A stretch of DNA of 64,000 bases from PLanc-01 sp035342095 (GTDB taxonomy: Bacteria > Planctomycetota > Phycisphaerae > Sedimentisphaerales > Anaerobacaceae): NCBI GenBank assembly GCA_035342095.1, contig DAOQWL010000013.1, positions 1-64,000 on the forward strand. The letters are read 5' to 3'. The position numbers and the translations under genes are program-made. The notes beneath the pieces are model-generated. The model saw only the letters and a list, made by a program, of their open reading frames with translations. It was not told the DNA's origin and did no database searches. This document shows, piece after piece, positions 44,613 through 52,782 of the stretch (the stretch's first letter is position 1; each line of letters starts with the position of its first letter).

Positions 44613-46202
44613 TCAGTACCGTCGGGAGGCGGTCTTCGTGGTTCGCTTGACGTGGATGAAGAAGTACCGCAGCGCGTCGATGGGATGGTCGTAGACGCCG
44701 TCCTTGAAGGGCAACTCCCCTGCTGCGGCGCGGGCGGCGTCGGGGTAATGGTAGCACTGCATCGCCTCGATCAGGCGAGGACAGCGTGGCGAGATCAGCA
44801 GCGAGGTCGAGCCGTCGCCCGCGCGGACCGCGCGTCGGATCAGCTCGATGCCTTCAAGGATCGGGCTGGCGCGGTGCTTCGTGACGATCCCGAGGCTTCG
44901 CAGCTCGCGGACGGCGCTGGTGCCCGTGATGTCGCTTTGTCCCGCGCCTGCGGGATCGCAGTACGTCGCGGTCACCTGCTCCTCGTGGCACGGCGTGCGG
45001 GCCTTCAGCTCCTTCGCGTGCACGTCGATGGTCGCCCGACTGCGGACGTATTCGTCGATCACGCGGACGACGCCCTCGCGATCCACCTGGACCCACAGGC
45101 ACACGAACGGATTGACGAACCCGAAGTCGAGTGTGCGATAGAGCGGCAGGTTCGGGTCGTAATCGACCGGCCGGATGTGGACATCGGGGTCGAACTCGGA
45201 GAAGACGACGTGCTCCATCGACGGTCGCAGGCAGAGCATCTCGGACTCCCACGCGCTGCGGCTGCTGCGGCGCATCTGCGTGATGCAGTCGTCGATTCGC
45301 AGGTACCCCGCCGCGTTCTTCGCACGACCGCGACAGTCGCACCAGAGCGGGCACTGCGAGCACTCACGACCGACGCACCGCTCGATGGTCTCCCACAGGC
45401 ACCACTTGAAGACGCGAACACCCGCATTCATCGCGGCGGCGACTTCCCGCTGCATAATGCCGTAGGGTTTGTGCATCGTGCTGATCAGCTCCATCGACCC
45501 GATGCACTGGTCCGTGCTGAGCGTCGTGAACTTGGCGGCCGCGAACACGTCCTCGTCGAACAGCTCGACCTCGTCGCAGCGGAGCTTCTGGACGTGCATG
45601 CCGCGAACGCTGGTGGCCGACTGCGTGAGGACCTCGACGGTCGAGCCGTTCTGGAAGCGGCATCGGCCCTTGAGCATCGGTCCCGCGAGGGCGTGCTCGA
45701 ACCCGCGCCGCAGGAAGCCGGCCAGGTACTGGTACATCCGCGAAGACTGCTCGCCGGAGCCGCCCAGGATGCGGATCTGGCAGTTGGGCTTGAAGATCGC
45801 GTCGAGCAGGGTCGCGACCGCGGCCAGCTCGGTCTTGCCCCCGGCCCGGTTGGCCCAGACGATGGAGTCGCCGGATGGATGAGGGATGATCGAGGATCGA
45901 TGATTAGGGGCGGAGGGCGGACTGTTCAACGGGGTCTCGGCACAGGCCTGGCGAAGCGAATCATCCTTCATCCATAATCCATCATCCATGGAGAGGCTGT
46001 GCCAGAGGTAGTCGAGCGGACTGCTGTGGTCGGGACAGATCCGACGGTCCGGGACCTCGACGCCCAGGAAGGTCTTCACGTAGTTCTTGAGTTCCTCTCG
46101 GGTGGTCGGTCGGGTCCGCCGGAGGGCTTCATCGTCGCTTATTGCCTTCGCAACATCGGGAGTCCCGGCGATGTGCGCGCATGGATGGATCGCATGGGTC
46201 AT
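44613..46202 (-). CDS. Phage terminase large subunit
   Basis: 529 residues from ATG 46202 (AAGGAG upstream). It is the ATP-driven DNA-packaging motor. The Walker A-like loop is WANRAGGKTELAAV and the Walker B is LRCDEVELF. The C-terminal RNase H-like nuclease has acidic residues in YRTLDFGFVNPF, TYCDPAGAG and YDHPIDALRYFF. Between residues ~70 and ~112 there is a low-quality insert (SMDDGLWMKDDSLRQ, SIIPHPSGDSI) encoded by a palindromic repeat, directly before the Walker A loop, still in frame. No small terminase subunit was recognised. Confidence 0.92.
   Translation of the reverse strand: MTHAIHPCAHIAGTPDVAKAISDDEALRRTRPTTREELKNYVKTFLGVEVPDRRICPDHSSPLDYLWHSLSMDDGLWMKDDSLRQACAETPLNSPPSAPNHRSSIIPHPSGDSIVWANRAGGKTELAAVATLLDAIFKPNCQIRILGGSGEQSSRMYQYLAGFLRRGFEHALAGPMLKGRCRFQNGSTVEVLTQSATSVRGMHVQKLRCDEVELFDEDVFAAAKFTTLSTDQCIGSMELISTMHKPYGIMQREVAAAMNAGVRVFKWCLWETIERCVGRECSQCPLWCDCRGRAKNAAGYLRIDDCITQMRRSSRSAWESEMLCLRPSMEHVVFSEFDPDVHIRPVDYDPNLPLYRTLDFGFVNPFVCLWVQVDREGVVRVIDEYVRSRATIDVHAKELKARTPCHEEQVTATYCDPAGAGQSDITGTSAVRELRSLGIVTKHRASPILEGIELIRRAVRAGDGSTSLLISPRCPRLIEAMQCYHYPDAARAAAGELPFKDGVYDHPIDALRYFFIHVKRTTKTASRRY
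45873..45991. repeat. Palindromic element inserted in frame in the terminase gene
   Basis: The left end (GGATGGATGAGGGATGATCG at 45873) and the right end (ATCCATAATCCATCATCCAT ending near 45990) are imperfect inverted repeats about 32 bp long. The element is ~119 bp and adds about 40 codons. Confidence 0.6.
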
Positions 46203-46453
46203 GATGTGTCTCCTTCAGAAGAATCCGTGGTTCAGGTGTGGTGTGGTGTTCGTGGTCTGCCCGTTAGGGTCTGCCCTGAGCATGCCGAAGGGGCATGTCT
46301 TCATGAGCAAGGAGGATAATGCCCCATTGCGTCAGTCTCGTTGTTGGCCTGTAGACAGCGCATGCGATTGGCTGGTCCATCGGGGTCCGGAGCGTATTCG
46401 AGAAGAAACACGGCAACGTACCGGCGAAAGCCCGTCTCGGGGCGCTCACGCGA

Positions 46454-47446
46454 TCAGTGAGGGACCTTGGGCAGTGCCTTCAGAATATCTTGTGGTAGTT
46501 GGGGGGAAACTGGTAGAACAACCTGTCGGGATTGTTTTATGAATGCCTTCCCGAGATGGTTCTCAATGATTTTCACAGCCGCAGTGCCCGTGAACGTATG
46601 GGTCGTAGCATGAAACACGGAAAGGACAACGTCCTGGATACGCTGATCTTGCTCCAGAGGCTCCACTCGAAGACCTCGACGTTCCACCTCCGCCCTGGGA
46701 ATATGACGTCCGTGGCTCTTGAACTCCCCGTGGTCTGCCAGCCATGTGGCAATGTCTTTCGCCTTCTTTTCTCTCTCCAGATCGTCCTTGAACATGTAGC
46801 TCATCAGCCAATCCTCGACCAGTTGACGGGACATCTGCAACGCATTCCGGCATTGGATGAGGAGGTCTGGCCCGAACTGGCTCAACATAGGCAGCCACGC
46901 GCCCATCTTGGCGGGGTCAAGGCATTCTGTCTTGGCCTGTTCGAACTGGTCAAGAATCGCCTGAGCAGGAACCATCCTCTCACCAAGAGGAGTATTCACT
47001 ACGAACTGGGGATCAATCGGCCCAAGGAATGAATGCTTGCCGAGGATGATCGTGTCGGCGGCACATGCCATCATGGTGGCCGCCGACATGGCAAGGTGAG
47101 GAACAATGATCCTTATGTGATGGAATTTGGACCGGAGGTATCTCACAAATGCCTCGGCAGCTTCCGGTGAACCGCCAGGACTGTGGAGAATCAGATCAAG
47201 ATTCGGGTCGACAAGACCATGTATGACCTCCATCAGTCCCTGGACATCCTCGTCCACTATGCTCACAGTCTCGGGAGATACACTCGGGTCAGGCTGAGTC
47301 CACTTGGATGCATAAAGGATGACATTCCTCCCGGTGGCTTCATGCATTTTGACAAGGTATTTCCGTCTGACAGCGTCGAATTGCGGCATTCCTCCGCCCG
47401 CTTGTGATTGCAGCAGCTCTCCAAGGATCTCGCTCCAAGTTGGCAT
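46454..47446 (-). CDS. ClpP/crotonase-fold serine protease, SDH_sah family
   Basis: 330 residues from ATG 47446. The core LDLILHSPGGSPEAAEAFV, IIVPHLAMSAATMMACAAD and GKHSFLGPIDPQF is the serine dehydrogenase proteinase (SDH_sah) pattern, related to SppA and ClpP; the nucleophile is the Ser in AMSAAT. No membrane helix is visible. It lies between terminase and a small gene on the same strand, where phages often keep a capsid maturation protease, but this family also occurs in ordinary chromosomal contexts. Confidence 0.85.
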   Translation of the reverse strand: MPTWSEILGELLQSQAGGGMPQFDAVRRKYLVKMHEATGRNVILYASKWTQPDPSVSPETVSIVDEDVQGLMEVIHGLVDPNLDLILHSPGGSPEAAEAFVRYLRSKFHHIRIIVPHLAMSAATMMACAADTIILGKHSFLGPIDPQFVVNTPLGERMVPAQAILDQFEQAKTECLDPAKMGAWLPMLSQFGPDLLIQCRNALQMSRQLVEDWLMSYMFKDDLEREKKAKDIATWLADHGEFKSHGRHIPRAEVERRGLRVEPLEQDQRIQDVVLSVFHATTHTFTGTAAVKIIENHLGKAFIKQSRQVVLPVSPQLPQDILKALPKVPH

Positions 47447-47456
47447 GTTCTCTCCC

Positions 47457-47681
47457 CTATGCCATGCGTAACACCGTCCGGTCCGATGTATCTGCAGCTA
47501 CGATGACTCGCTTACGTGCGATGGCCTGTCGGTAGGCCTGGGTTTCTGCGCAGATCCATTCCCATTGTCCGTACACCGACATCATCTCTCTGACGCCCGG
47601 ACGCTCCAATGCGCGTTGAAGGATTTCCGCTGCTTCGCTTTCGAAGCGGTTCCCCTTCTCAAGTTTTTGCTCCTCACTCAT
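47457..47681 (-). CDS. Small hypothetical protein upstream of the SDH_sah protease
   Basis: 74 residues from ATG 47681, which has GGAAAGGGG 6 nt upstream. A soluble helical protein (FESEAAEILQRALERPGVREM, ETQAYRQAIARKRVIVA). Its stop is 10 nt before the protease start, so the two are co-transcribed. Function unknown. Confidence 0.6.
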   Translation of the reverse strand: MSEEQKLEKGNRFESEAAEILQRALERPGVREMMSVYGQWEWICAETQAYRQAIARKRVIVAADTSDRTVLRMA

Positions 47682-48042
47682 ATCTACCCCTTTCCAATAC
47701 AAAGATTATACGACTTTATCGACAGGATGGGAAGTCCCACTTGAGAGAACTCCAGGCAAATACCATAGACTCGGCAGCCCTCTGTGTCGTGTGCACCCCT
47801 GAAACGGTTCCTCGCCCCTGAGAAACCGCGAGGGCAAGTGGGACGGGAATGACAATCCCCGGTCCCCACGGACCTCCATGGCACGCAACTGGGGTCACGT
47901 ACCCGTGCGGATTTCCCTACTTGACGACGGGCACACAGGGGCTTTATCGTTTGGTGAATCTCCAGGGGCCGCGAAAGCGACCTGGACCGGCCTCCTGCGA
48001 GCGGATCGGCAGAAGTCATCAGTTTGGGAAGGGAGTAGAAGT
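47682..48042. other. Intergenic region between divergent genes
   Basis: About 360 bp with no convincing frame. It should hold promoters for the protease pair and the outer-membrane protein; none could be placed. It ends with GGGAAGGGAG, the ribosome binding site of the next gene. Confidence 0.45.
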
Positions 48043-48714
48043 ATGAGACACACTGTGACAACGGTTCTGTTGGCGTGCGTGACGACGTTGGCTCTGTGCC
48101 ACCCGGCGGCGGCGGTGTTCGACGAGTGGGGCGTCGGACTCAAAGCGGGCACGCTCGGCGTCGGGGGCGAGCTGGCGACGAACCTCCTGTCGAACGTGAA
48201 CCTTCGCGGCAGCTTTCAGTGGTTCGATCTCGACCTCGATACGGAGGTCGACGACATCGACTACGATCTCAACGTGGAGATGCTCAACCCCATGGTGCTC
48301 CTCGACTGGTATCCGTTCTCGAACGGCTTCCGCATCAGCGGCGGCGTCCTTTTCAACGGCACGGACATCACCCTGGACGCGAGGCCGAGCGGGGAGATCG
48401 ACATCGGCGACGAAACCTACACCGCGGATGAAGTGGGTCGCCTGCGAGGCGAGTCGGACTTCGACGAGGTCGCGCCGTACGTCGGCATCGGCTTCGGCAA
48501 TCCGCTGACGCGAGACGGGCATTGGGGGTTCTCCTTCGATGTCGGGGTGGCGTTCATCGGGTCGCCCGGCGTCAAGCTGACCGCAACGGGTCCCATCGCC
48601 GACACCGCGGAGTTCCAGCAGAACCTGGCGGACGAGGAGGCCGACATCGAGGATGAGCTGGACAAGATCAAGGTCTGCCCGGTCCTGTCGCTGTGTCTGT
48701 ACTATGTGTTCTGA
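48043..48714 (+). CDS. Outer-membrane beta-barrel protein
   Basis: 223 residues from ATG 48043 (GGGAAGGGAG upstream). Signal peptide RHTVTTVLLACVTTLAL, cleaved near PAAA. The mature part alternates amphipathic strands with turns (WGVGLKAGTLGVGGELA, NLRGSFQWFDLDLDTEVD, GFRISGGVLFNGTDI, VAPYVGIGFGNP) and ends in an aromatic residue (CLYYVF), the outer-membrane insertion signal. No pore or enzyme signature. It is host-type and sits between phage-like genes of the opposite strand. Confidence 0.82.
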   Translation: MRHTVTTVLLACVTTLALCHPAAAVFDEWGVGLKAGTLGVGGELATNLLSNVNLRGSFQWFDLDLDTEVDDIDYDLNVEMLNPMVLLDWYPFSNGFRISGGVLFNGTDITLDARPSGEIDIGDETYTADEVGRLRGESDFDEVAPYVGIGFGNPLTRDGHWGFSFDVGVAFIGSPGVKLTATGPIADTAEFQQNLADEEADIEDELDKIKVCPVLSLCLYYVF

Positions 48715-48741
48715 CCGCGGTTCCTCCGGTAATGCATCGCT

Positions 48742-49386
48742 ATGAAACGCAGGCCGCGGAAGCACATCTGCTGGTGTGGGACGGCGCCGTCGGTCCGGAT
48801 GGCCTGTGAGGCCGCACTCGACCCGGAGCATGTGCGGGTCTGCCATTTCGCGGAGCCCTCGGTCTGTCTGGAGACGCTGCTGGCGACGCCTTGTGACGTC
48901 CTGATCGTGGACCTGGCCGAGAGCGAGGCCGCGGGTCTGCACCTGCTCGCCCAGGTTCAACAGAGGGCCCCATGGATCTCGACCCTGGCGATTGTCCCCC
49001 CGGGCGCCGTGGGCGTCGCGGTAAGGGCTCTCAAGGTCGGCGTCTGCGAATGCCTGGAACAGCCGGTGCGGGCAGATCGCCTGTCCGCGGAGGTGCAGGG
49101 ACTGCTGGCCCGGACGGCGTCGTTGCCCCGCTCGCACCGGACGCTCACGGAGATGGAGGTTCACATCGTGCGGTCCATCCTCGCGGGCAAGACCAGCCAG
49201 GACATCGCGACGGAGCTGCGGCGCTCGAAGCGGACGATCGACGTCCACCGCAAGAACATCATGCGCAAACTCCGCGCGGACAACCTCGCGGACCTCGTCC
49301 GACGGGCGCTGGCCATGGGTCTGGGCAAGGAGCCGAGGTATGAGGATGCCGTCCGGGACGATGGCGTGCGTCCGGATGCCTCCTGA
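48742..49386 (+). CDS. LuxR/FixJ-type response regulator with degenerate receiver
   Basis: 214 residues. The C-terminal LuxR HTH is clear: LTEMEVHIVRSILAGK, SQDIATELRRSKRTIDVHRKN, IMRKLRADNLADL. The N-terminal ~120 residues keep the receiver fold and a possible phospho-Asp (DVLIVDLAES) but the acidic pair at the first strand is replaced by ICWCGTAPS, the Thr/Ser position by LAIVPPG and the Lys by CLEQPV. It is therefore probably not phosphorylated in the normal way. No partner kinase is adjacent. The ribosome binding site is weak. Confidence 0.85.
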   Translation: MKRRPRKHICWCGTAPSVRMACEAALDPEHVRVCHFAEPSVCLETLLATPCDVLIVDLAESEAAGLHLLAQVQQRAPWISTLAIVPPGAVGVAVRALKVGVCECLEQPVRADRLSAEVQGLLARTASLPRSHRTLTEMEVHIVRSILAGKTSQDIATELRRSKRTIDVHRKNIMRKLRADNLADLVRRALAMGLGKEPRYEDAVRDDGVRPDAS

Positions 49387-49425
49387 GGACCGACGCGGAC
49401 GCGTGCGGCGACGGGAAAACCGCTT

Positions 49426-49519
49426 GTAGTGTGCCCGTGAGGGCATATCCGCGTCGCGGCTCGTGACCCGTGGTTCGTGACTCGGGCCACGGAAAGAGAA
49501 CGCCTTACGGCGTCACTAC
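49426..49519. repeat. REP-like element, GTAGTG ... CACTAC family, copy 2
   Basis: Begins GTAGTGTGCCCGTGAGGGC and ends ACGCCTTACGGCGTCACTAC. The outer six bases are perfect inverted repeats and the inner hairpins match the copy at 42444. Confidence 0.8.
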
Positions 49520-49609
49520 GAACGCCGGGCGCGCGGTGCGTCTTGCGTGCCGCCGGAGCGGGAAGAAAAGCTCGTTATGCACATGTCAAGGAGCGAGGGC
49601 GACCGTTGT

Positions 49610-50260
49610 CTACGGCTGCCTCGGAGATTCCGCGTCGCCGGCGTTCGCGGGCGAGAGGAACCCCGCGGCCAGACGGGTCAGCGCCGCCGCACGTTTCGCG
49701 GCGCGAGTCGGGCCGTCGCAGGACGACGCAGCCGTCGAGATGGCCTCTTCGATCCGCCTGTGCTGCTGCTCGTCGACGAAAAAGACGAGGGGCGTCGCGA
49801 AGACGCAGGTCCGGCGATTCGTCGCCTGAGAGACCCGTGCGGAGCCAGTCAGACGCTCGATCTGGCCGAGCGTCTGGGGCAGCAGCCGGGCGAGCTTGCG
49901 GATTGGGATGCGGGCGCAGAGCCGTCGCAGCAGCGTCAGCTTTCGGTCCAGGGCATCGCGTCCCCCGAGACGATTGAGCGTGGCCAGCAGGATGTCCGTC
50001 TGCTCGTCATCGACGTTCCAGACGACCGCCTGCGCCGTCGAGCGACCGAGCTTGCGGAGCGCCTCGCAGCGTCGATGTCCATTGATGATCTGAAAGAACC
50101 CCGGCCGATCCGGGCAGGGTCGGACCACGAGCGGCTCGTACCGCCCGGTCCGCTCGATATTGCGGACCAGCTTGTCGAAGCTGGCCCGGCCCATCCGGCT
50201 CGGATGGTCCGCGTGCGGCACGAGCCGGTCCAGTGGAATGTCTCTGATCGCAGTAGTCAT
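49610..50260 (-). CDS. ParB-like N-terminal domain protein
   Basis: 216 residues from ATG 50260, overlapping the GNAT gene by 4 nt. The ParB/Srx-type nuclease domain runs from IRDIPLDRLVPHADHPSRM through ERTGRYEPLVVRP to IINGHRRCEALRKLG (GHRR box). The C-terminal half is helical with LARLLPQTLGQIERLTGS, which may be an HTH. Proteins of this type bind CTP and DNA, or act near phage terminase and modification genes; plasmid partitioning is unlikely because no ParA is present. Confidence 0.85.
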   Translation of the reverse strand: MTTAIRDIPLDRLVPHADHPSRMGRASFDKLVRNIERTGRYEPLVVRPCPDRPGFFQIINGHRRCEALRKLGRSTAQAVVWNVDDEQTDILLATLNRLGGRDALDRKLTLLRRLCARIPIRKLARLLPQTLGQIERLTGSARVSQATNRRTCVFATPLVFFVDEQQHRRIEEAISTAASSCDGPTRAAKRAAALTRLAAGFLSPANAGDAESPRQP

Positions 50261-50997
50261 GACAGATTGGCCTCCATCAATGAATTGAACCAGATGTAAT
50301 AGGCGGGACGGTGCGTCAGGCGGGCGAGAAGGTAGCGGGTCCGTTCGATGCCCGGCGGCAGGTTCCGGCGGGTCCCGTGGCTCTTGAGGAACTCGGCCAC
50401 GTACCGCTCGATGAAGTCCGTCTGCACGCGGTCGAGCGCGTCGAGTCCGGCCTGCACGAACTGGGGCGAGACGAGATCGGACTCCTCGACGCCGACCGCG
50501 CCGAGCGCCTCGATGAGCTTGACATGCTCGACCGGCACTCGCGGCTCGAACGCCTGCATTCCCGCTCGCTCGAGGAACGGATTCACCAGAGGCATGACGC
50601 CCAACGCCTCGACGATCGGGACATTCATCAAGGGCATCGTCTCGCGGACCAGGCGGGTGGCCAGCCCGATGCCTCGCAGTCGCGGCTCGACGATCACCCG
50701 CGCAATGCAGCGGACGCTGCGATTGAGCAACTCCAGCTCGGTATGCCGGTCCAGACCTGCGAATCGTCCGCCGGTTGCGAGGGTCCGCAGCTCCACGCGG
50801 GGATTGGGCATCGTGTAGACGATGACGCCCGCGGGTCGGCGCCCGAACAGGCCGCGGGCCTCGCGGGCCCGCAAGACGTACACCGCCTTGACCGCGACCG
50901 GCCGCTCGCCGCGATAGTGATAGGCCGCCAGTTGCTCGTAGTCGCCCAGGTCGCCGGGAACGATCTCCAGCTCACGCTCGATGGAACAGGAATGCAT
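50257..50997 (-). CDS. GNAT-fold acyltransferase-like protein (Mom/COG2401-like context)
   Basis: 246 residues from ATG 50997 (GGAGG 5 nt upstream). The acyl-CoA site is IARVIVEPRLRGIGLATRLV, containing R-x-x-G-x-A. LAAYHYRGERP at residues ~25-35 resembles the H-Y motif of archaeal and phage GNAT proteins linked to ABC ATPases. ALGVMPLVNPFLERAGM follows the acyl-CoA motif. The C-terminal third is helical and unassigned. Tight coupling with the ParB-like gene and closeness to the ABC ATPase suggest one system; the acceptor (DNA, tRNA or protein) is not known. Confidence 0.8.
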   Translation of the reverse strand: MHSCSIERELEIVPGDLGDYEQLAAYHYRGERPVAVKAVYVLRAREARGLFGRRPAGVIVYTMPNPRVELRTLATGGRFAGLDRHTELELLNRSVRCIARVIVEPRLRGIGLATRLVRETMPLMNVPIVEALGVMPLVNPFLERAGMQAFEPRVPVEHVKLIEALGAVGVEESDLVSPQFVQAGLDALDRVQTDFIERYVAEFLKSHGTRRNLPPGIERTRYLLARLTHRPAYYIWFNSLMEANLS

Positions 50998-51013
50998 GGG
51001 AACCTCCACTCTT

Positions 51014-51060
51014 CACGAAGCACGAAATCCGAAACTCGAAACTCGGATTTCGGACTTGGA
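51014..51060. repeat. GAAATCCGAAA-family repeat, short arm
   Basis: ACGAAGCACGAAATCCGAAA, then ACTCGGATTTCGGACTTGGA: left-arm and right-arm pieces of the family seen after purM. It fills the gap between the ABC ATPase and the GNAT gene. Confidence 0.7.
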
Positions 51061-51066
51061 TTCACG

Positions 51067-51738
51067 TCAGTGCCTCCGCTGCTTGTAGATGACCCGCGCG
51101 TCGCCGGTGAAGTCCTTGTCGATCACCACGTCCGGGGCCAGGTCGATCAGGATGTCTTCCCGACTGGACGCCAGGATCAGCGTGGTCTGCGTCCTGGCCG
51201 GGCCGTGCGAGACGCGCTGCTTGACGAACCGGTGGACGTTGAATGCGACGGTGGCTGCGGTAATGCGGTCCAGCTCGCTGCAGAACTCGTCGGCAAACAC
51301 GAACGGTCGGCCCGAGACGAGGGCTTGCGCCAGGCGGAAGCGGTACTTCTGCCCTTCGCTCAGTCTCGAAGGTCGGTTCAGAATGCTGAACACGTCGCCC
51401 AGTCCGACCATGCTGAGCGTCCGCAGACTGGCGAGGATGTCGTCCTGGAAGCAGTCGATGACGGTCCGGTCGTCCGCGAGCGTCACGCCGGAAAGACTGA
51501 TCGCGTCCGAAACGGGAACGCACTGCTGGAGCTCCCGCAGCAGGACGCTCTTGCCGGCCCCCGAGGGACCCATGATGTACACGATGTCCCCCGGCGCGAT
51601 GTCCACGGCGCAGCGGTGGTGCGGGGCCCGCTCGCTGAGCCGGTCGATGGTCAGCCCGAACATCCGACAGACCTGAACCGCGCGATCGCTCAACGGTCCC
51701 TGCCAGGCGAATTGCTTCGAAACAGTGTACGTCGTCAT
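51067..51738 (-). CDS. Stand-alone ABC-type ATPase
   Basis: 223 residues from ATG 51738 (AGGAGGG upstream). Walker A is IMGPSGAGKSVLL, the Q-loop is VIDCFQDD, the signature is RLSEGQKYRFRLA and Walker B is PFVFADEFCSEL. The H-loop His is missing (LILASSREDI). No membrane partner is nearby, so it is not a transporter subunit. Archaeal proteins of COG2401 are an ABC ATPase fused to an acetyltransferase; here the two parts are neighbouring genes. Confidence 0.87.
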   Translation of the reverse strand: MTTYTVSKQFAWQGPLSDRAVQVCRMFGLTIDRLSERAPHHRCAVDIAPGDIVYIMGPSGAGKSVLLRELQQCVPVSDAISLSGVTLADDRTVIDCFQDDILASLRTLSMVGLGDVFSILNRPSRLSEGQKYRFRLAQALVSGRPFVFADEFCSELDRITAATVAFNVHRFVKQRVSHGPARTQTTLILASSREDILIDLAPDVVIDKDFTGDARVIYKQRRH

Positions 51739-51796
51739 GCGAAATCCCTCCTGTTCTGCGGCGGGCATGGCCCACCCCACATGCTCGTTCTTCGTG

Positions 51797-51823
51797 CTCT
51801 GGGTCCTCTGTGTCTGTGTGGTG
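51797..51823. repeat. Degenerate copy of the 28-bp repeat
   Basis: CTCTGGGTCCTCTGTGTCTG followed by TGTGGTG matches the right arm of the GxxExxY unit with a few changes. It lies between the ABC ATPase start and the HTH gene stop. Confidence 0.65.
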
Positions 51824-51827
51824 CGTC

Positions 51828-52250
51828 TCATCTTGCCTCCTGGGATCGCGCGACCTGCCGGGCCTTCTCGACGATCATGCGGGCGCGGTAACAGCAGATC
51901 CGATGGTCCCGGCAAATCCGCTGGAGCGACAGTCCGCGGACGAAGTGGTCGCGGATGACCGCCCTCTCCAGATCGCTGAATCCCCAGCGATCGTCCAGGC
52001 ACAGGCTGTACGTTGGGTCCGAGAGCCTGCGGATCATCCTGCGAATTCGCCGGCCCACGGAGGAGCGGTTCATACCGGTCAGGCGGGCAAGCTGATGGAA
52101 GCTGCACCCGGCCTGGATGTACGTCATCAGCAGCGTCCTATCGTCGCCGACGAGCAGGTCCGCCAGGGGTCTGAGGCGGTCCGCTTCGTCCCGCAGCGTC
52201 CTCGCTTCATACAGGTCCAACTCCGCCAGTTGCGCGCTGAGCCGTCGCAT
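51828..52250 (-). CDS. Sigma-like / HTH DNA-binding protein
   Basis: 140 residues from ATG 52250 (AGGTGAGAGA upstream). Two helix-turn-helix-like segments are visible: CSFHQLARLTGMNRSSVGRRI and LSDLERAVIRDHF then LSLQRICRDHRICCYRARMIV, similar to sigma-70 region 4 pairs in small phage sigma-like regulators. No region 2 is present. It is the first gene of the minus-strand block with the ABC, GNAT and ParB genes, so it may control that block. Confidence 0.7.
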   Translation of the reverse strand: MRRLSAQLAELDLYEARTLRDEADRLRPLADLLVGDDRTLLMTYIQAGCSFHQLARLTGMNRSSVGRRIRRMIRRLSDPTYSLCLDDRWGFSDLERAVIRDHFVRGLSLQRICRDHRICCYRARMIVEKARQVARSQEAR

Positions 52251-52782
52251 TCTCTCACCTCTCAAACACGTCGAGCCACCCAACCAGGTGTCGTATCTCG
52301 CCCGGGCCTCGCTGGCCCCGGTCGCAGTTCCATACACAACCAACCACATCGATATGTTACCTTCTGCTGCCTATGTGTCAATCGTTTTGTTGTCTAAATA
52401 TTGAATATTATGATGTATCCACCATAACTGCCGTATTCACACGGACTTAGGGAGGCAAAAAAAACACACTCGGCCAAAAAAAAGAATAGGGATCATCCGG
52501 TTGCCGGGAGATCGCCGTGGAGCCCCCCCCCCCACATGGCATCGCCGGAATTCTCTTGCCATTTCACCACGGCGCGGTACGATAAGACAGGAACGATTCG
52601 TCGGCCCGTTCGGGCTGCAAAATGACGAGATCTGTTCTCCGCGGTTTCGCCAAGCGGCGAGGACCGGGGGCGAAGCGAGAGGGCAGAGGAGACCGTGGGC
52701 ACGATGCCTGTGCGATGCATTCGTGAGGGATCGATACTCTTGGGGTCACAACGTGTGGTCTTTTTGAACAGGAGGATGTCCA
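52251..52782. other. AT-rich divergent control region
   Basis: About 530 bp between the divergent HTH gene and a PEP-CTERM-like gene. It has a perfect palindrome AATATTGAATATT at 52397-52409, A-runs at 52457-52464 and 52476-52483, and 11 C at 52523-52533. The palindrome is a possible operator. The AT content contrasts with the rest of the window. No gene was seen. Confidence 0.5.

Noticed and set aside
49610..50260. ParB-like gene as plasmid partition system
   Set aside because: No ParA or parS-like sites nearby, and the gene is coupled to a GNAT gene.
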